In this document: piece by piece, positions 60,921 through 64,000 of the stretch
Numbering within the stretch: the stretch's first letter is position 1
Layout of the letters: the number at the start of each line of letters is the position of its first letter
Origin: Palaemon carinicauda
Lineage: Eukaryota > Arthropoda > Malacostraca > Decapoda > Palaemonidae
Length of the DNA: 64,000 nucleotides
Assembly (NCBI RefSeq): GCF_036898095.1
Contig: NC_090761.1
Span: 35,730,168-35,794,167 of the forward strand
Direction: 5' to 3'
Program-made: the position numbers and the translations under genes
The notes under the pieces: model-generated
Told to the model about the DNA's origin: nothing
Databases searched by the model: none
Seen by the model: only the letters and a program-made list of their open reading frames with translations

Positions 60921-60945
60921 AGAAGAAGAAGAAGAAGAAGAAGAG
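60721..60945. repeat. (TAA)n-(GAA)n compound microsatellite
   Basis: TAA run 60721-60797, then GAA/GAG triplets to 60855, a 25-bp unique linker, and a second GAA run 60880-60945. The poly-Ser and poly-Leu frames are artefacts. Confidence 0.95.
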
Positions 60946-61560
60946 AGATAATCTTGAAAGAATGAAGCTATGATAATAATCATATCTCTGCTGAAATTTA
61001 CGAGGTATTTATCCTGATGCAGAAGTTGAAAACAGACTAAAATCAAACCCAACTATCCTAAGAGTAATAAAGATAAAGCTAAAATAGCAAACAAATAACT
61101 TGAAACAAAGCTGCTCCTATAATAGTGCCTGTAGGTGACACCTAAAATGCTTCTCAACCCATCTGAAGAGAATGCGGAAAATATACCGCAAATTTCTTTT
61201 TTACTGGAAGATCATAAAGTTAGAAAAAAAATTTGGGAAATTTTCGCATTAAGTTTTATTTTTTGTTTCGAGATAATCGTATTAAAATGTCAAGGAAAAT
61301 TTTATCAAATTTAATAGAGTATATTTGTATCGCAATTGTCTTATTTTTTATGAGGTATTTAACCTGACTAAAGGGGTAAGTAAAACTATACGCATCGCTA
61401 GGTACATTATTCTAAAAGATTTTCAACTTAGAAAGCTATAAAAAAGCAGTACTTGCAATTCATTTTCTTAGGAGAAACTGAAGACAAATTGGAGAATTAG
61501 ACGGAAGTAAATATCCATAGTTTCTTTCTTTTGTGGGACAAGTAGATTAAAGGATTAGAG
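60946..61560. other. No gene recognised
   Basis: A/T-rich non-coding sequence. Confidence 0.4.
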
Positions 61561-61561
61561 A

Positions 61562-61593
<32 letters not shown>

Positions 61594-61598
61594 CATTA

Positions 61599-61651
<53 letters not shown>

Positions 61652-61707
61652 GTTAATGTATTATTATTATTATTATTATTATTGTTATTATTATTATTAT
61701 TACTCTA

Positions 61708-61748
<41 letters not shown>

Positions 61749-61895
61749 CATTATTATTAGCTAAGTTATAACCCTAGTCGGAAAAGCTGGATGCTATAAG
61801 ACCAAGGGCTCCATCAAGGAAAATAGTCCAGTGAGGAAAGGAAACAAGGATACAGATAGAATAGTGTTCCCATCATCCAATATACTATACCCTCA
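61561..61895 (-). mobile_element. TAA-tailed dispersed repeat with long (ATT)n tail
   Basis: An ATT array of nearly 200 bp (61563-61759) leads into AGCTAAGTTATAACCCTAG, GGAAAAGCTGGATGCTATAA, ACCAAGGGCTCC and AGTGAGGAAAGGAAACAAGG, then ends after ACAGATAGAATAGTGT. Body sequences beyond this are missing, so the copy is truncated at its 5' side. Confidence 0.8.
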
Positions 61896-62045
61896 AAAAT
61901 GTATCTTTTTTCAAATTCTGAAAGTAATTGGAAAATCAGCATATTTTCCATAGGAAATATCAGGGAATATCAACTGATAAGAGACAAAGCTTCCTCTCGG
62001 AAGATACTTTGATTGAGGAGCAAGGGGATACAGTAATCAGCATTT

Positions 62046-62293
62046 CGTCACCCCGATAAACTAACTGTCTAAGTCATTTTCTCCACTTGGGAAATAAATA
62101 AACCTTCTCATTTCCTAATTCTTTATATCATTGTGTGGAGCTTCAATTCACAAATTCTAATTCACAAACTCTTCTGTTAAGAATTTGTGAATTGAAGCTC
62201 AACACAATGATATAAAGAATTAGGAAATGAGGAGTTTTTTTTTTATTTCCCAACAAGTGGAGAAAATGACTTAGACAGTTTAATAGGGTGACG
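62046..62293. repeat. Long near-perfect inverted repeat (about 115-bp arms)
   Basis: The left arm 62046-62160 and right arm 62177-62293 are reverse complements apart from a handful of mismatches and a few small indels in the A/T stretch near the middle. Shared words include CTGTCTAAGTCATTTTCTCC, CATTTCCTAATTCTTTATAT and GAGCTTCAATTCACAAATTC. A 16-bp spacer separates the arms. It would fold into a hairpin if transcribed. No coding sequence is present. Confidence 0.9.
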
Positions 62294-62581
62294 ATTTATT
62301 TTAAACCTTACATTTAAGGAAGAGGTAAATAACTATCGTTAATTTCTTTTTGTTGAAACATGTCGTGAAGGTTTCGCTTGAAACTGTTTGAGTGCTTGCA
62401 TAGTAGGACCCTCTAAATGTGGGTCCTGTTGCTGAGAGGACTGCGAGAAAACGATAGGCCTAAAAAATGAAGGAAGATTTGGGTGGTTGATTCCCTTCCA
62501 TCAAATGCGGTTCAAATGAAGATTAAACTTTCATTCTTATATATGACTCTCATCAGTATTCTCAAGAATATGGAGACATCA

Positions 62582-64000
62582 TTATGAAGCAAGCTTATAG
62601 ACTACTATGGATATGAAAGCAAGATTATAGACTACTATGGATATGAAAGCAAGATTAGAGACTACTATGGATATGAAAGCAAGATTAGAGACTACTATGG
62701 ATATGAAAGCAAGATTATAGACTACTATGGATATGAAAGCAAGATTAGAGACTACTATGGATATGAAAGCAAGATTATAGACTACTATGGATATGAAAGC
62801 AAGATTAGAGACTACTATGGATATGAAAGCAAGATTAGAGACTACTATGGATATGAAAGCAAGATTAGAGACTACTATGGATATGAAAGCAAGATTAGAG
62901 ACTGATATAGATACCAAAGGAAGCTTAGAGACTACTATAGATAGATATGAAAGCAAGATTAGAGACTACTATAGATATGAAAGCAAGATTAGAGACTACT
63001 ATGGATATGAAAGCAAGATTAGAGACTACTATAGATATCAAAGCAAGATTAGAGACTGATGTAGATATCAAAGCAAGATTAGAGACTGATATAGATACCA
63101 AATGAAGCTTAGAGACTACTATAGATATCAAAGCAAGATTAGAGACTACTATAGATATGAAAGCAAGATTAGAGACTGATATAGATACCAAATGAAGCTT
63201 AGAGACTACTATAGATATCAAAGCAAGATTAGAGACTGATGTAGATATCAAAGCAAGATTAGAGACTGATATAGATACCAAATGAAGCTTAGAGACTACT
63301 ATAGATATGAAAGCAAGATTAGAGACTACTATGGATATGAAAGCAAGATTAGAGACTACTATAGATATTAAAGCTAGATTAGAGACTGATGTAGATATCA
63401 AAGCAAGATTAGAGACTGATATAGATATCAAAGCAAGATTAGAGACTGATATAGATACCAAAGGAAGCTTAGAGACTACTATAGATATCAAAGCAAGATT
63501 ATAGACTACTATGGATATGAAAGCAAGATTAGAGACTACTATGGATATGAAAGCAAGATTAGAGACTACTATGGATATGAAAGCAAGATTAGAGACTGAT
63601 ATAGATATCAAAGCAAGATTAGAGACTGATGTAGATACCAAAGGAAGCTTAGAGACTACTATAGATATCAAAGCAAGATTAGAGACTACTATAGATATGA
63701 AAGCAAGATTAGAGACTACTATAGATATGAAAGCAAGATTAGAGACTACTATGGATATGAAAGCAAGATTAGAGACTACTATAGATATTAAAGCAAGATT
63801 AGAGACTGATGTAGATATCAAAGCAAGATTAGAGACTGATATAGATACCAAAGGAAGCTTAGAGACTACTATAGATATCAAAGCAAGATTAGAGACTACT
63901 ATAAATATCAAAGCAAGATTAGAGACTACTATAGATATGAAAGCAAGATTAGAGACTACTATGGATATGAAAGAAAGATTAGAGACTACTATAGATATTA
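62582..64000. repeat. 30-bp tandem satellite, about 47 units, open at window end
   Basis: The unit is of the form ATATGAAAGC AAGATTAGAG then ACTACTATGG. Variants are ATATCAAAGC, ATACCAAAGGAAGCTT and ACTGAT in place of ACTACT. Units are aligned without gap except for a 4-bp GATA duplication near 62938 that shifts the phase. Because 30 is a multiple of three, both strands stay open: a 328-codon minus frame (ISIVVSNLAF type) and plus frames (DMKARLETT type) result. I treat these as by-products, since there is no start context, splice site or non-repeat coding sequence. The array continues past 64000. Confidence 0.9.

Noticed and set aside
60735..61052. Poly-Ser/poly-Leu protein
   Set aside because: Translation of (GAA)n/(TAA)n microsatellite.
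62582..64000. CRISPR-like regular 30-bp repeats
   Set aside because: Units are directly abutting with no unique spacers, and the sequence is animal-type; this is a tandem satellite.

Overview
The window looks like gene-poor nuclear DNA from a decapod crustacean, most likely a penaeid-type shrimp. I base this on very dense and long simple repeats ((GA)n, (TA)n, (TAA)n, (GAA)n), abundant decayed LINE, DIRS and hAT elements, a dispersed TAA-tailed repeat I associate with shrimp genomes, and one spliced gene of animal type. The species is inferred. No bacterial-style genes, operons, rRNA, complete tRNA or CRISPR array is present.

The only host gene I can support is on the minus strand: two exons (9300-9585 and 6122-6349) that join in phase and encode the N-terminus of a Smaug/SAMD4-like post-transcriptional repressor. 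Its remaining exons must lie outside the window. Everything else recognisable is mobile DNA or tandem repeat.

Layout. 1-3.1 kb: decayed minus-strand CR1-like LINE (ORF1, SGNH-esterase-like segment, endonuclease, start of RT). 4.6-6.0 kb: (GA)n arrays. 6.1-9.6 kb: Smaug exons and intron. 8-24 kb: microsatellites, copies of a TAA-tailed dispersed repeat and of a tRNA-derived SINE, and a threefold macro-repeat of (GA)n/(CT)n at 17.4-18.1 kb.

24.07-46.96 kb: a cluster of four DIRS-type (tyrosine-recombinase) retrotransposons, all on the minus strand. Two (A1 and A2) are near-identical copies of about 6.7-6.8 kb with inverted terminal repeats and a textbook internal complementary region. Both share the same disabled RT and a gag expanded by a 21/42-bp minisatellite. 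B and C are more decayed relatives with the same terminal architecture.

47-51 kb: mostly unrecognised. 51.4-52.5 kb: decayed Merlin/IS1016-like transposase gene. 54.1-56.0 kb: plus-strand LINE with a broken active site. 56.77-59.39 kb: hAT transposon with matching 8-bp target duplications and ends. 59.7-60.7 kb: another LINE 3' region. 62.05-62.29 kb: long near-perfect hairpin. 62.58-64.0 kb: a 30-bp tandem satellite running off the window end.

All coding remnants of mobile elements carry stops or frameshifts in this sequence. Nearly all short open frames in simple repeats are artefacts.
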